Origin: Chitinophagales bacterium 33-2
Lineage (GTDB): Bacteria > Bacteroidota > Bacteroidia > Chitinophagales > Chitinophagaceae
Direction of reading: 5' to 3'
DNA: 62,251 nucleotides
Assembly (NCBI GenBank): GCA_002050435.1
Contig: MWYV01000046.1
Span: forward strand, 1 to 62,251
Below are positions 9,306 to 17,676 of this stretch, piece after piece. A program made the position numbers and the translations under genes. Numbering within the stretch: position 1 is the stretch's first letter; each line of letters opens with the position of its first letter. The notes under the pieces are model-generated. The model saw only the letters and a list, made by a program, of their open reading frames with translations. It was not told where the DNA came from and ran no database searches.

Positions 9306-10634
9306 ATGTCAACACTTACAAAATCAAACATTGATTTCAGCCTTGCCCACAAGGTGAAAGATATGAGCCTTGCAGAATGGGGCCGTAAAGAAATTCGTTT
9401 AGCGGAAGCTGAAATGCCAGGTTTAATGGCCATCCGCGAGGAATATGGGCCTTCCCAACCACTTAATGGTGCGCGCATAGCCGGCTGTTTGCACATGACC
9501 ATTCAAACTGCGGTTTTAATTGAAACCCTGATAGCACTTGGAGCAGAAGTGAAGTGGAGCTCATGTAACATCTTCTCTACGCAGGATCATGCAGCTGCAG
9601 CAATTGCCGCTACAGGAATTGGTGTTTTTGCATGGAAAGGACAAACAATTGAAGAAGCTGACTGGTGTATCGAGCAAACCTTATTTTTTGGTGCAGCCGA
9701 CCGCCCATTGAATATGATTCTTGATGATGGTGGTGATCTTACCAACATGGTGCTTGATCAATATCCTGAACTCGTTCAGCATATTAAAGGTATTTCTGAA
9801 GAAACCACTACCGGTGTACACCGTTTATATGAAAGAATGGCCAAAGGAACTTTGCCCGTTCCATCCTTCAACGTGAATGACTCTGTAACCAAATCCAAAT
9901 TCGACAATAAATACGGCTGTAAAGAATCTTTGGTAGATGCGATCCGCCGCGCTACTGATGTAATGATGGCTGGTAAAGTTGCCGTTGTGGGTTCTTATGG
10001 TGATGTGGGTAAAGGTTCCGCTGCTTCACTTCAGGGTGCAGGCTGCCGTGTAATTGTTACCGAGATCGATCCTATTTGTGCGCTACAAGCTGCAATGGAT
10101 GGATTTGAAGTTAAGAAAATGAAGGACGCAGTTAAAGAAGCCGACATTGTTGTTACTGCTTCCGGTTGCCGCGACCTCATCACCGGTGAACACTTCAGAC
10201 TGATGAAGGACAAGACCATCGTTTGTAATATCGGTCACTTTGATATTGAAATTGATGTTGCCTGGTTGAATGACAACTACGGACATACAAAAGATACCAT
10301 CAAGCCACAGGTTGACATTTATAATGTTGATGGAAAAGACATAATTCTACTTGCAGAAGGCCGCCTGGTAAATCTTGGTTGTGCAACCGGACACCCATCA
10401 TTTGTAATGTCGAACTCTTTTTCCAATCAAACGCTTGCCCAGATCGAACTCTGGACAAACGGCGACAATTATGAGAACAAGGTTTATGTGCTGCCTAAAC
10501 ACCTTGATGAAAAAGTTGCAAGACTCCACCTTTCAAAAATTGGTGTGGAACTGGATGAGCTGACCGAAGCCCAGGCTGAATATTTAGGACTTCAAAAAGA
10601 AGGACCATTCAAGCCGGAACATTACAGGTATTAA
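9306..10634 (+). CDS. ahcY: Adenosylhomocysteinase
   Basis: The enzyme reversibly hydrolyses S-adenosylhomocysteine to adenosine and homocysteine, closing the methyl cycle in the cytoplasm. The 442 residues match the family. Visible signatures are the substrate-binding [16 protein letters not shown], the NAD-binding GDVGKG at 232-237, and the invariant C-terminal KPEHYRY ending. The start ATG is preceded by a good -7 box. A strong terminator follows. The gene is monocistronic, and it neighbours a divergent Lrp-type regulator. Confidence 0.98.
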   Translation: MSTLTKSNIDFSLAHKVKDMSLAEWGRKEIRLAEAEMPGLMAIREEYGPSQPLNGARIAGCLHMTIQTAVLIETLIALGAEVKWSSCNIFSTQDHAAAAIAATGIGVFAWKGQTIEEADWCIEQTLFFGAADRPLNMILDDGGDLTNMVLDQYPELVQHIKGISEETTTGVHRLYERMAKGTLPVPSFNVNDSVTKSKFDNKYGCKESLVDAIRRATDVMMAGKVAVVGSYGDVGKGSAASLQGAGCRVIVTEIDPICALQAAMDGFEVKKMKDAVKEADIVVTASGCRDLITGEHFRLMKDKTIVCNIGHFDIEIDVAWLNDNYGHTKDTIKPQVDIYNVDGKDIILLAEGRLVNLGCATGHPSFVMSNSFSNQTLAQIELWTNGDNYENKVYVLPKHLDEKVARLHLSKIGVELDELTEAQAEYLGLQKEGPFKPEHYRY

Positions 10635-10652
10635 TCTCAGTTTTAAGAAAGG

Positions 10653-10675
10653 AGCCCCTTCGGGGGCTTTTTTTA
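10653..10675 (+). terminator. Intrinsic terminator of ahcY
   Basis: The stem AGCCCC/GGGGCT with a TTCG loop is followed by a run of seven T. Confidence 0.9.
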
Positions 10676-10794
10676 TGATAAAGGAAGTCGTTTTATACCT
10701 GTAGGGCTGCAAACTGTTAGCCCCAAAAGATCATTGCAAACATTAACACTTAAATACGAGAGGGAATCGCTGCCTTTTTTATTACTTTCATTAC

Positions 10795-11205
10795 ATGCGC
10801 TTTAAACTCTTTCAAACTTTCACCAATTACATGGATGCCCATATTGTTTTTGGAAGGTTCCAGGATGTAGGGATCCGTTGCTGGCTGAAAGATGAAAATA
10901 TTGTAACCATTAATCCGATATGGACACAGGCAACAGGGGGGATTAAACTCATGGTTGCGGAAGACCAGGTGGAAGAAGCCCAAAATTTAATTGCTGAATT
11001 TATTGAAGAGAAACGTGCGCGCTTCAGATGTCCAGTCTGCGAGAGCGGCAACATTGAATATATTTCCACCAACCGGAAACCAGCCAACTGGTTCAGTGTT
11101 TTGTTTGGATTTTTGCTTACGAGTTATGCAATTCCTTTACAGATATGGCACTGTTTTCAATGCAATGCAGAATTTGAAGAACCCAAAGAAGTGGTTAGTG
11201 GTTAG
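10795..11205 (+). CDS. DUF2007 protein with C-terminal zinc ribbon
   Basis: A 136-residue protein. The N-terminal half (about 1-70) resembles the DUF2007 'putative signal transducing protein' fold, with a ferredoxin-like pattern including GIRCWLKDENIV and VAEDQVEEAQNLI. The C-terminal half has two Cys pairs, CPVC and CFQC, that could hold one zinc ion, separated by a hydrophobic stretch (WFSVLFGFLLTSYAIPL) that may insert in a membrane. The gene stands alone and ends before a clear terminator. Function is unknown. Confidence 0.75.
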   Translation: MRFKLFQTFTNYMDAHIVFGRFQDVGIRCWLKDENIVTINPIWTQATGGIKLMVAEDQVEEAQNLIAEFIEEKRARFRCPVCESGNIEYISTNRKPANWFSVLFGFLLTSYAIPLQIWHCFQCNAEFEEPKEVVSG

Positions 11206-11287
11206 CTGTTGGCTATTCGAACCCAACTCCAAACTACAACCTCTAAACCCTAACCTCCCTTTAATATCCAGGAACGATTAAAATAAG

Positions 11288-11318
11288 AGGCTGTCTCTGA
11301 CTTTGAGACAGCCTTTTT
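11288..11318 (+). terminator. Intrinsic terminator between convergent genes
   Basis: The perfect inverted repeat AGGCTGTCTC/GAGACAGCCT with a 7-base loop is followed by T residues. It serves the DUF2007 gene and could also act in the reverse direction. Confidence 0.88.
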
Positions 11319-11337
11319 ATGATGTATGAAACCAATG

Positions 11338-12093
11338 TTACCTTCCAAAAAACTTACCCAGCATTCCACTGGTACTCTTTACGCCTCTCCCGCCATTCAG
11401 CATGGAAATGATGGAGCCGAAACCGCCCTGTGCTCCTGGTTGCCGGGCATTATTGTTGCCACGGCCAAGTCCCGATAACAAACCGCCTCCCAGCAGTCCA
11501 CCCAATAACCCGCCACCCATGCCACCTCTTCTGCCTCCTAGGCCTCTTGAAACCATTGCTGCAAGGATCATTGGTCCGGCAAACCCCAGTATTCCTTTGG
11601 TTAGTCCACCCATATTAATACCCGCATTCTTAAATTTGTCTTCCATTCCGAAAAGTCCCTGCTGCTCTGGTGCAGCTTCGGTACCAGGTGCCGATGCAGC
11701 CTTATGAACAAATTGGTTGATGGTAGCGATCTGCTCCTGGTTAATATCAAGGTAAAAAGCGATTTTATCAATGTTAGCCTTTTCTGCTTCAGAATAATCT
11801 TTATCAGATTCAGCAAATGCGATCAGGTCTGCCAGAAGGGAAAACCGGAGGTCACTGCCTTTCAATATATCAAGGTCCCTTCTCAATTCGGAAGATGTTG
11901 CATTCACCGCGGCTTTTCTTACATGTTCTCTTTGTACGGGTGAAAGGTCTGCTGCCTCAGATAATTCTTCCAGAAATTCCATTTCTTCTTCCGTTGCGCT
12001 CCGATCAGCTGATGCCAATGATGCAACCGCACTTATATAGGCACCCCGCTCTGCATCGTTATAATCCTTTAATAATTTCTCATCCTGTAGCAT
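11338..12093 (-). CDS. TerB-like domain protein with Gly-rich C-terminus
   Basis: The N-terminal part (about 10-135) is all-helical and resembles the TerB/DjlA-like tellurite-resistance domain, with the start MLQDEKLLKDYNDAERGAYI and repeated acidic helices such as SATEEEMEFLEEL. Residues from about 165 form a hydrophobic then very Gly-rich tail with GGLLGGLLGGGLLSGLG and a final GMLGKFFGR. The start was set at the ATG at 12093; a longer frame to 12141 exists but has no supporting similarity. Members of this group are often annotated only as 'TerB family' or DUF533-like proteins. The role is unknown. Confidence 0.7.
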   Translation of the reverse strand: MLQDEKLLKDYNDAERGAYISAVASLASADRSATEEEMEFLEELSEAADLSPVQREHVRKAAVNATSSELRRDLDILKGSDLRFSLLADLIAFAESDKDYSEAEKANIDKIAFYLDINQEQIATINQFVHKAASAPGTEAAPEQQGLFGMEDKFKNAGINMGGLTKGILGFAGPMILAAMVSRGLGGRRGGMGGGLLGGLLGGGLLSGLGRGNNNARQPGAQGGFGSIISMLNGGRGVKSTSGMLGKFFGR

Positions 12094-12159
12094 ACTTTTT
12101 TTTAAATAGGATGTACAACTATTATTCCCTTTAATACCCAAGATCTATTAAAATAAAAA

Positions 12160-12180
12160 GCCACCGTAAAAAACGGTGGC
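12160..12180 (-). terminator. Terminator of the micro-ORF transcript
   Basis: The hairpin GCCACCG/CGGTGGC with a short A/T loop is followed on the minus strand by CTTTTTATTTT. It lies 39 bases downstream of the 14-codon micro-ORF and upstream of the TerB-like gene. Confidence 0.85.
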
Positions 12181-12219
12181 CTGGCTTTTAAGCCCAGATA
12201 TTTTAATGGAGTTTACCAG

Positions 12220-12264
12220 TCAGGCGAAACCAACCGGGAGTGTCCATGAATGATCTGTAGACAT
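12220..12264 (-). CDS. 14-residue micro-ORF with a consensus Shine-Dalgarno site
   Basis: The peptide would be MSTDHSWTLPVGFA. It is preceded by AAAGGAGG with five bases before the ATG, which is the only textbook ribosome-binding site I noticed in the window. It is followed by an intrinsic terminator 39 bases after its stop, so the transcript would carry nothing else. A leader peptide is unlikely because no gene lies between it and the terminator. It could be a signalling or toxin-like peptide, or the transcript could act as a small RNA that offers an anti-Shine-Dalgarno target. The neighbouring divergent gene is a methyltransferase. I do not recognise the peptide. Confidence 0.5.
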   Translation of the reverse strand: MSTDHSWTLPVGFA

Positions 12265-12279
12265 GTATACCTCCTTTTT
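12265..12279 (-). promoter_or_regulatory. Strong Shine-Dalgarno site
   Basis: The minus strand reads AAAAAAAGGAGGTATAC immediately before the micro-ORF ATG. GGAGG is fully complementary to the 3' end of 16S rRNA, and the spacing is five to six bases. Such sites are rare in Bacteroidota, where the anti-Shine-Dalgarno is largely occluded in the ribosome. Confidence 0.8.
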
Positions 12280-12443
12280 TTTGATGAATGATGAAGATAA
12301 GAAGAAATGAAATTGATAAAGAATAAAGTCAGTTAAACATGAGGGAACAATTAGCGGGTTTTTAGATGTGTTTTGGTACGCCAAATCGGGCAACGTAATT
12401 TGCGGAGCACACAAAGGGGAAATTTGGTATTGATACACATTTT

Positions 12444-13115
12444 ATGGATCTGAAATTACTTGCCGCACAGTTAAGAAAGCCCGAAGGTGAAACCGGTAAA
12501 ATGGTTGTGGAGATGATGAATAAGGGGAATCTCCTGCTTAACCAGTGGGCCATCGAAGCTTTGGAACTTAAAAAAAACGACAAGGTGCTTGAGCTGGGCA
12601 TGGCCAATGGATTTTTTACAAGTTCCATTCTTTCTGTTCACCCTGGTATTACCTATACCGGTGTTGATTTTTCCGAATTAATGGTTCAGGCAGCATGTGA
12701 GCTCAACCAGTCTTTTATAATTGACGGAAAAGCAACCTATCTGACTGGAGATGCCGCCCGGCTTCCCTTTGAAGAGGATGACTTCAACAAATTCCTTACA
12801 GTGAATACGGTTTACTTCTGGGAGTCGCCTGAGAAGGAACTGGCTGAGATCCGGAGGATATTACAACCTGAAGGCCTGGCTGTATTTGGGATCCGTTCAA
12901 AAAAAGCCATGGATCAAATGCCATTTACACAATTTGGTTTCAGGAAATACGACTTGCAGGAATTACAAAACTTACTCACGGCAAATGGATTTCATATTCA
13001 TAAAGCCGAGATAAAACAAGAACCGCCATACCAGTTTGAAGACCAGACCATCATCATGGAAGACATCATTGTTTCGTGTAATGTAAATCACTGTTGTCCG
13101 GGGAAAATTATTTGA
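12444..13115 (+). CDS. Class I SAM-dependent methyltransferase
   Basis: A 223-residue protein with the Rossmann-like methyltransferase fold. Motif I is VLELGMANGFFTSSI, followed by an acidic post-I strand (YTGVDFSE), motif II-like AARLPFEEDDFNKFLTVN and the post-motif segment LAEIRRILQPEGLAVFGI. The substrate cannot be inferred; the order of motifs is that of the UbiE/Methyltransf_11 group. The C-terminus is Cys-rich (CNVNHCCPG), which is unusual. The gene is divergent from the micro-ORF and appears monocistronic. A TAATTTG box lies about 40 bases before the ATG. Confidence 0.85.
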   Translation: MDLKLLAAQLRKPEGETGKMVVEMMNKGNLLLNQWAIEALELKKNDKVLELGMANGFFTSSILSVHPGITYTGVDFSELMVQAACELNQSFIIDGKATYLTGDAARLPFEEDDFNKFLTVNTVYFWESPEKELAEIRRILQPEGLAVFGIRSKKAMDQMPFTQFGFRKYDLQELQNLLTANGFHIHKAEIKQEPPYQFEDQTIIMEDIIVSCNVNHCCPGKII

Positions 13116-13281
13116 TTTGTGCAAGCGTTCTATTGCTTGTGTTTAAAATAAATTTTCCTGGTTCCACATCATTCAACATGAAAAAGAAAAAAAATTCAGG
13201 AAAATGAGGTAACTATTTGGATTTAGATTCTATATGATTATCTTGGAGGCGTCTTATTATCCTAAATAAAAACTAGTTCTG

Positions 13282-13404
13282 ATGAAAGCCATTACCATCA
13301 AATTCCTGTACAGGAAGGCCCTCCTGCGTTACACCATTATTTCCCTTCTATTTGTTGCTTTTTTTATCGCCAGCCTATACCTCCTGATCAATAGCCCGGC
13401 TTAA
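13282..13404 (+). CDS. 40-residue single-span membrane protein, paralogue-like to the one at 24.1 kb
   Basis: This small ORF begins MKAITIKFLYRKALLRYT, which is basic, and continues with one hydrophobic helix (IISLLFVAFFIASLYLLI) ending NSPA. The C-terminal pattern ASLYLLINSPA is close to ASFYVLLNSMA of the ORF at 24103-24243. Upstream, TTTG near 13216 and TATCTTGG near 13239 are spaced like a Bacteroidota promoter. The predicted topology is a basic cytoplasmic N-terminus with a short tail outside. No neighbour shares its operon. Function is unknown. Confidence 0.55.
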   Translation: MKAITIKFLYRKALLRYTIISLLFVAFFIASLYLLINSPA

Positions 13405-13464
13405 ACCGTCGGAGTTGATTGCTTTCCGATAATTGGCGCTTGCGCCTTTTATTAGGTTTAGTCT

Positions 13465-13472
13465 TATTTTTG
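13465..13472 (+). promoter_or_regulatory. Predicted -7 box for the KAS III-like gene
   Basis: TATTTTTG matches TAnnTTTG and would give a leader of about 30 bases. Confidence 0.5.
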
Positions 13473-13509
13473 CGCGCACGATTGCTGCTTAAATAAAACA
13501 ATTTTGCCT

Positions 13510-14580
13510 ATGCAGCATAGATCTGTAATAACCGGCACAGGATCTTATATCCCCGAAATAGTGGTCAGCAACAAGGAATTTGCGAAAAATAAATTCTTTG
13601 CAGATGATCAGCAACCCCTAGAGACAGCTCCTGATGAAATCGTAGAAAAATTCAGGCAGATCACGGGTATTGCAGAAAGACGGTATGGGCCTACCCATCT
13701 CAACACTTCCGACCTGGCGACCCTGGCCGCCCAGGCAGCAATTGAGGATTGCGGACTTGATCCCGAAACCCTCGACCAGATAATTGTTGCCCACAACTTT
13801 GGAAATGTTGTGATTAATACTGTTCAGTCTGATGCAGTACCTTCCATTGCCAACCGGGTAAAACATAATTTAAAGATTCGGAATCCCGAATGCGTGGCCT
13901 ATGACATTCTCTTCGGCTGTCCTGGCTGGATCCAGGCCATGATCCAGGCAGATGCATTTTTTAAAGCCGGAATGGCGAACAAGATTCTTGTTATTGGGGC
14001 CGAAATGCTTTCCCGCGTAATTGACAAACACGACCGCGACAGCATGATCTTCAGTGATGGTGCGGGAGCGGTTATTCTCGAAAGAAAAGAAATACCATCC
14101 GGTGGGATACTGGCCTCCCTGGCGGTGAGCCACTCGAATGAAGAAACGTATTACATTAATATGGGGCCTTCTTACCACCCCGAAGAAAACGATCCCACCC
14201 GTTATATCAAAATGAAGGGAAGAAAGGTTTATGAATACGCCATTACCCATGTAGCAGCAGCTATGAAAGCCTGCCTGGAAAAAGCAGGAGTTCCCATCGA
14301 TCAATTGAAAAAGATCTTCATTCATCAGGCAAATGAAAAAATGGATGAAGCCATCATCAGAAAATTCTATAAGCTGTATAACACTCCTGTTATTCCTGCT
14401 GCCATCATGCCCATGTGCATACAATGGCTTGGCAACAGTTCAGTAGCTACAGTTCCAACATTGTATGATCTTACATTAAAAGGAAAACTTGAAGGACACA
14501 GCATAACCCGGGGCGACATCGTGCTGTTTGCATCAGTGGGTGCTGGCATGAACATCAATGCCATTTGTTATCAGCTCTGA
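13510..14580 (+). CDS. 3-oxoacyl-ACP synthase III (FabH/KAS III) family protein
   Basis: The 356-residue protein belongs to the thiolase-like condensing enzymes. The catalytic triad is visible: C137 in FGCPG, H272 in FIHQAN and N309 in LGNSS. FabH itself joins acetyl-CoA to malonyl-ACP to start fatty acid synthesis, but this gene is not next to plsX, acpP or other fab genes and has insertions around 190-225, so it may act on another acyl chain, for example in secondary lipid or polyketide-like synthesis. The start is placed at the ATG at 13510; a TTG six bases earlier is less likely. Confidence 0.87.
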   Translation: MQHRSVITGTGSYIPEIVVSNKEFAKNKFFADDQQPLETAPDEIVEKFRQITGIAERRYGPTHLNTSDLATLAAQAAIEDCGLDPETLDQIIVAHNFGNVVINTVQSDAVPSIANRVKHNLKIRNPECVAYDILFGCPGWIQAMIQADAFFKAGMANKILVIGAEMLSRVIDKHDRDSMIFSDGAGAVILERKEIPSGGILASLAVSHSNEETYYINMGPSYHPEENDPTRYIKMKGRKVYEYAITHVAAAMKACLEKAGVPIDQLKKIFIHQANEKMDEAIIRKFYKLYNTPVIPAAIMPMCIQWLGNSSVATVPTLYDLTLKGKLEGHSITRGDIVLFASVGAGMNINAICYQL

Positions 14581-14672
14581 TCCATTATTATAAGTTGTTC
14601 ATCACCTCAGTTATTCTGGCACGCTCTTTTTATAAATTTAGCGATTAACCAAAGGAAGGATAAAAGCACTAT

Positions 14673-15416
14673 ATGGTTCATACAGAAAAACAAAAAAAAG
14701 AGTCGGAGGTATTTTATAAAGAGGCAATTCAATTATTAAAAGAATCGGGCGTACCCTTTATGCTGGGTGGCGCTTTTTCCATGTTTCATTACACGGGCAT
14801 TTACCGCGATACCAAGGACCTTGACGTTTTTTGCAAATCTGTTGATTACCCTAGGATCCTTAAATTTTTTGCTGATAAAGGTTTTGAAACCGACCTATAT
14901 GATGTGCGGTGGCTTGCAAAGATCTATAAAGGCGAATATTTTATAGACCTGATTTTTGATACCGTGAATAATATCTGCCGCGTGGATGACAGCTGGCTGG
15001 AAAACGCCACACCATCTGTTTTTGTTGGTGAAGATGTTTTGATGCTGCCTGCGGAAGAACTGGTGTTTTGCAAATTATATGTCTTGAACCGCGAGCGTTA
15101 CGATGCCGCCGATGTTAACCATATCTGGTTGAAGGCTGGAAAGAATATGGATTGGAAAAGACTCCTCTTCCGGATGGATCCGCACTGGCATATCCTGCTT
15201 GCACAGGTGATACAGTTTCAGTTTGTTTATCCTTCCGAATTCCATGAGATCATACCCAAATGGCTGTTCGATGAACTAATAAGAAGGGCAAATGAACAAT
15301 ATGACCTACCTTCTGCCTACGAAAAAGTTTGCAGGGGACCTATGATCGACCAAACGCAGTACGCAGTGGATATTAAGGATTGGAATTACAAAACTTACAC
15401 GATTAAAACCGTTTAA
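14673..15416 (+). CDS. Nucleotidyltransferase-like protein
   Basis: A 247-residue protein whose N-terminal half fits the minimal nucleotidyltransferase fold: GGAFSMFHYTG followed by TKDLDVF, where the DLD pair would bind metal, and a third acidic position in YFIDLIFD. The rest is helical with LLPAEELVFCKLYVL, a pattern seen in the stand-alone nucleotidyltransferase family that resembles antitoxin AbiEii/DUF6036 proteins. No toxin or antitoxin partner is adjacent, so it is best left as an orphan enzyme of unknown substrate. It is followed by 461 bases without a gene. Confidence 0.65.
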   Translation: MVHTEKQKKESEVFYKEAIQLLKESGVPFMLGGAFSMFHYTGIYRDTKDLDVFCKSVDYPRILKFFADKGFETDLYDVRWLAKIYKGEYFIDLIFDTVNNICRVDDSWLENATPSVFVGEDVLMLPAEELVFCKLYVLNRERYDAADVNHIWLKAGKNMDWKRLLFRMDPHWHILLAQVIQFQFVYPSEFHEIIPKWLFDELIRRANEQYDLPSAYEKVCRGPMIDQTQYAVDIKDWNYKTYTIKTV

Positions 15417-15877
15417 GACTCTGCAAAACCAAAAGCAGAAAGTATTGAATTAAAAGTACGCTGCTCAATAGATAGACCCTGGTGAAATCCAGCTTCCTGA
15501 TCAGTATAATACTAGTGCTGTGTTAAGGTAAAATGAAGTTTAGAATAGTCAATGGTGAATTACTGTTGACCGGGGAAAGATTTCCAAATTGGCATAACCA
15601 TACCGAAATTGATTTCTGAGGATTACAACTCTAATCCCATGCTTAAATGCCTGCTGTCTGGTAAAGAAACTCAATTAGACTGTTGCAATTGCAAAATCTA
15701 ATGCCCGGTTGAAGCAATTATCAAAAACGCCAGAACCATTGCGCGTTTCATCGAAATCAAATAATTTTCCCAGGACAGCATTGATTCACCTTTGACCATT
15801 GACCCATTCACCATTGCCAATTGACACTTAACTTAAAATTAGCATTAAGTTTGCACCGCAACATAAAAATTCTTGGG
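15417..15877. other. Gene-free stretch with degenerate repeats and a promoter
   Basis: No credible coding frame is present. The segment 15539-15580 and the stretch 15786-15832 carry GTCAATGG/TTGACCATTGAC-type words also found at 29400-29545, so it contains copies of a dispersed intergenic repeat. The 3' end carries the promoter of the flavoprotein gene. Confidence 0.7.
15846..15853 (+). promoter_or_regulatory. Predicted -7 box for the flavoprotein gene
   Basis: TAAGTTTG matches the consensus, with TTGACA about 22 bases upstream as a possible -33 element. Its position rules out the TTG start at 15821. Confidence 0.6.
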
Positions 15878-16819
15878 ATGGACATTTTTGATTGTATCAT
15901 TATTGGAGGCGGGCCTGCAGGCATGAATGCAGGTGTCGTTCTTGGAAGATGCCGTAGGAATGTATTGCTGTTTGATCATGGAACTCAAAGGAACCGCCGG
16001 TCACATGGCATGCATAACTACCTTACCCGCGACGACATTCTTCCTTCAGATTTTATAAAGATCTCCCATGAAGAGCTTCATAAATATGGAGTGAAAGTGA
16101 AAAATAAAAAAATAACAAATGCACGCCGGAACCAGGAAGGTATTTTCCAGGTTTATGATGAAGACGGGATCATTTACCAGGCAAAAAAATTACTGGTGGC
16201 TACTGGTCTTTCTGATAATCTTCCTTCAATAAAAGGAATGGATACGTTTTATGGTTCTTCGGTTTTTCATTGTCCTTATTGTGATGGCTGGGAAGTAAAA
16301 GACAAAAAAATTGGTGTGTATGCCAGGAACAAAGAAGGCTGGGAACTTGCACTGGCGCTTAAAAACTGGTCAGATGACGTTAGCTATTTCACCGATGGAA
16401 AATTCCGTATAAAACCTGAACAAAAAGAACAACTGGATGCCAACAACATCCGGGTGGTGGCTCACCAAATAGCCTCCCTTATTGGTGAGGATCAACAATT
16501 AAAAAAGATCCATTTAAAGAATGGTGAAACAGTTGATTGTGATGCCCTGTTTTTTGTAAACGGCTATACTCAGCAGTGCGACCTGGCAGAAACTTTTGGC
16601 TGTAAAATCAACAGGAAAGGAGTTGTGGTTACCAATAAATTTCAGCAAACAAATATACCTGGACTTTATGTAGCTGGCGATGCTGCAAAAGACATGCATT
16701 TTGTTGTTGTAGCCGGTGCAGAAGGTGCAAAAGCAGGTGTGATCATTAATAAAGAACTCCAACAAGAAATTACAGACGCCCGGCTGAAACAGTATATAGA
16801 ACAGCAACTCCCCGTTTGA
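15878..16819 (+). CDS. Thioredoxin reductase-like FAD/NAD(P) oxidoreductase
   Basis: A 313-residue flavoprotein. The FAD-binding motif is IIIGGGPAGMNAG near the N-terminus, the redox pair is CPYC (C132, C135) followed by DGWE, and the C-terminal FAD motif is GLYVAGDAA. Classical TrxB has CATC at this place, so this is a TrxR-like paralogue that may reduce another disulfide partner. The NAD(P)-binding glycine motif between the two FAD segments is poor (KIGVYARNKEGWELA), so the electron donor is uncertain. No thioredoxin gene is adjacent. Confidence 0.85.
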   Translation: MDIFDCIIIGGGPAGMNAGVVLGRCRRNVLLFDHGTQRNRRSHGMHNYLTRDDILPSDFIKISHEELHKYGVKVKNKKITNARRNQEGIFQVYDEDGIIYQAKKLLVATGLSDNLPSIKGMDTFYGSSVFHCPYCDGWEVKDKKIGVYARNKEGWELALALKNWSDDVSYFTDGKFRIKPEQKEQLDANNIRVVAHQIASLIGEDQQLKKIHLKNGETVDCDALFFVNGYTQQCDLAETFGCKINRKGVVVTNKFQQTNIPGLYVAGDAAKDMHFVVVAGAEGAKAGVIINKELQQEITDARLKQYIEQQLPV

Positions 16820-16857
16820 GAAAACAATGGTACGTCCTTTGGAGATAGTTTCATATT

Positions 16858-17322
16858 ATGAAACTACTTTACGGCCTTTGCCTTTTATTTATTTTTGGTG
16901 CCTGCAGTTCCTCCCGCGTAACTGACAATACAGCGGTCACACAGTTGCTGGAATCTGGCAATTATGCATTTATTGCTCAAACCATGTCGCCTTCACGTGC
17001 TACGCCTACTACAATTGCCGGTTCAGGATATGGCTTAAGACTAACAAACGATTCACTTTCTGTTCTTTTACCTTTTTTTGGGAGAGCATTTGATGCTTCC
17101 GTTAATCGCACTGGTGGCCCGATTGAAGTAAATACCAGGGCATTTGAATCCAATAAAACCAGGAAAAATAAACGGTGGGAAATATCTTTTTCACCTGCAG
17201 CTTCAACACAGGTTCGACAATTATTTCTCAGTGTTTCCGATAACGGTTATGCCAGTTTACAGGTAATAAGTACCAATAGGGAAACCGTTTCATTTAACGG
17301 AACTGTAGAAGCTTTAAAATAG
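16858..17322 (+). CDS. DUF4251 lipoprotein
   Basis: A 154-residue envelope protein with a lipoprotein signal (MKLLYGLCLLFIFGACSSS; C16 is the likely lipidated residue) and a DUF4251 domain, which is confined mostly to Bacteroidota. The typical stretch is TIAGSGYGLRLTNDSLSVLL followed by PFFGRAF. Function is unknown. It lies 38 bases after the flavoprotein gene and could be cotranscribed; a bidirectional terminator follows. Confidence 0.88.
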   Translation: MKLLYGLCLLFIFGACSSSRVTDNTAVTQLLESGNYAFIAQTMSPSRATPTTIAGSGYGLRLTNDSLSVLLPFFGRAFDASVNRTGGPIEVNTRAFESNKTRKNKRWEISFSPAASTQVRQLFLSVSDNGYASLQVISTNRETVSFNGTVEALK

Positions 17323-17329
17323 AGCATAA

Positions 17330-17357
17330 AAAAAGAGCAGTTGCGCTGCTCTTTTTT
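17330..17357. terminator. Bidirectional terminator
   Basis: AAAAAGAGCAG/CTGCTCTTTTTTT is a strong stem with an A run on one side and a T run on the other. It separates the DUF4251 gene from the convergent small membrane protein gene. Confidence 0.92.
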
Positions 17358-17596
17358 TAATCGTGACCTTCCAGTTTCACTATCTTGTTATAAAGGCCCA
17401 TAATAAGAAATGGCGCCGGCCATTGCCCTATAAATAAACTTTCCTTTTTCTTTCCAAGGATATGCAGCGTTAGTGACACAGCCATAAAGCCAAGTGCAGT
17501 CCATAAATAAACATCTGATGGAATTTTTGCTGTTTGTCTTTCAATAGTCTTTGCTACAGATCCTTCTTTGTGCTCGGGGTTGTAATTTGTTGGCAT
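17357..17596 (-). CDS. Small two-span membrane protein
   Basis: A 79-residue protein with a charged N-terminus and two hydrophobic helices (about residues 29-46 and 56-69, including YLWTALGFMAVSLTLHIL and WPAPFLIMGLYN). The loop between them carries GKKKES. I do not recognise the family with confidence. It ends at the terminator shared with the DUF4251 gene. A separate transcript is likely because the gene behind it (17677-18189) ends 80 bases upstream. Confidence 0.7.
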   Translation of the reverse strand: MPTNYNPEHKEGSVAKTIERQTAKIPSDVYLWTALGFMAVSLTLHILGKKKESLFIGQWPAPFLIMGLYNKIVKLEGHD

Positions 17597-17676
17597 AGCT
17601 TAAAAATTTATGAGCAATATGTTTCAACTTTCTTGCCATAGTATTATTGATAAGCTTATCGAACAGGGAACCCTGA

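Noticed and set aside
12094..12141. Longer start of the TerB-like protein
   Set aside because: The extra 16 residues overlap the terminator region of the micro-ORF and look unlike a real N-terminus.
14673..15416. Toxin-antitoxin or abortive infection module
   Set aside because: The nucleotidyltransferase-like gene has no adjacent partner, so no system can be supported.
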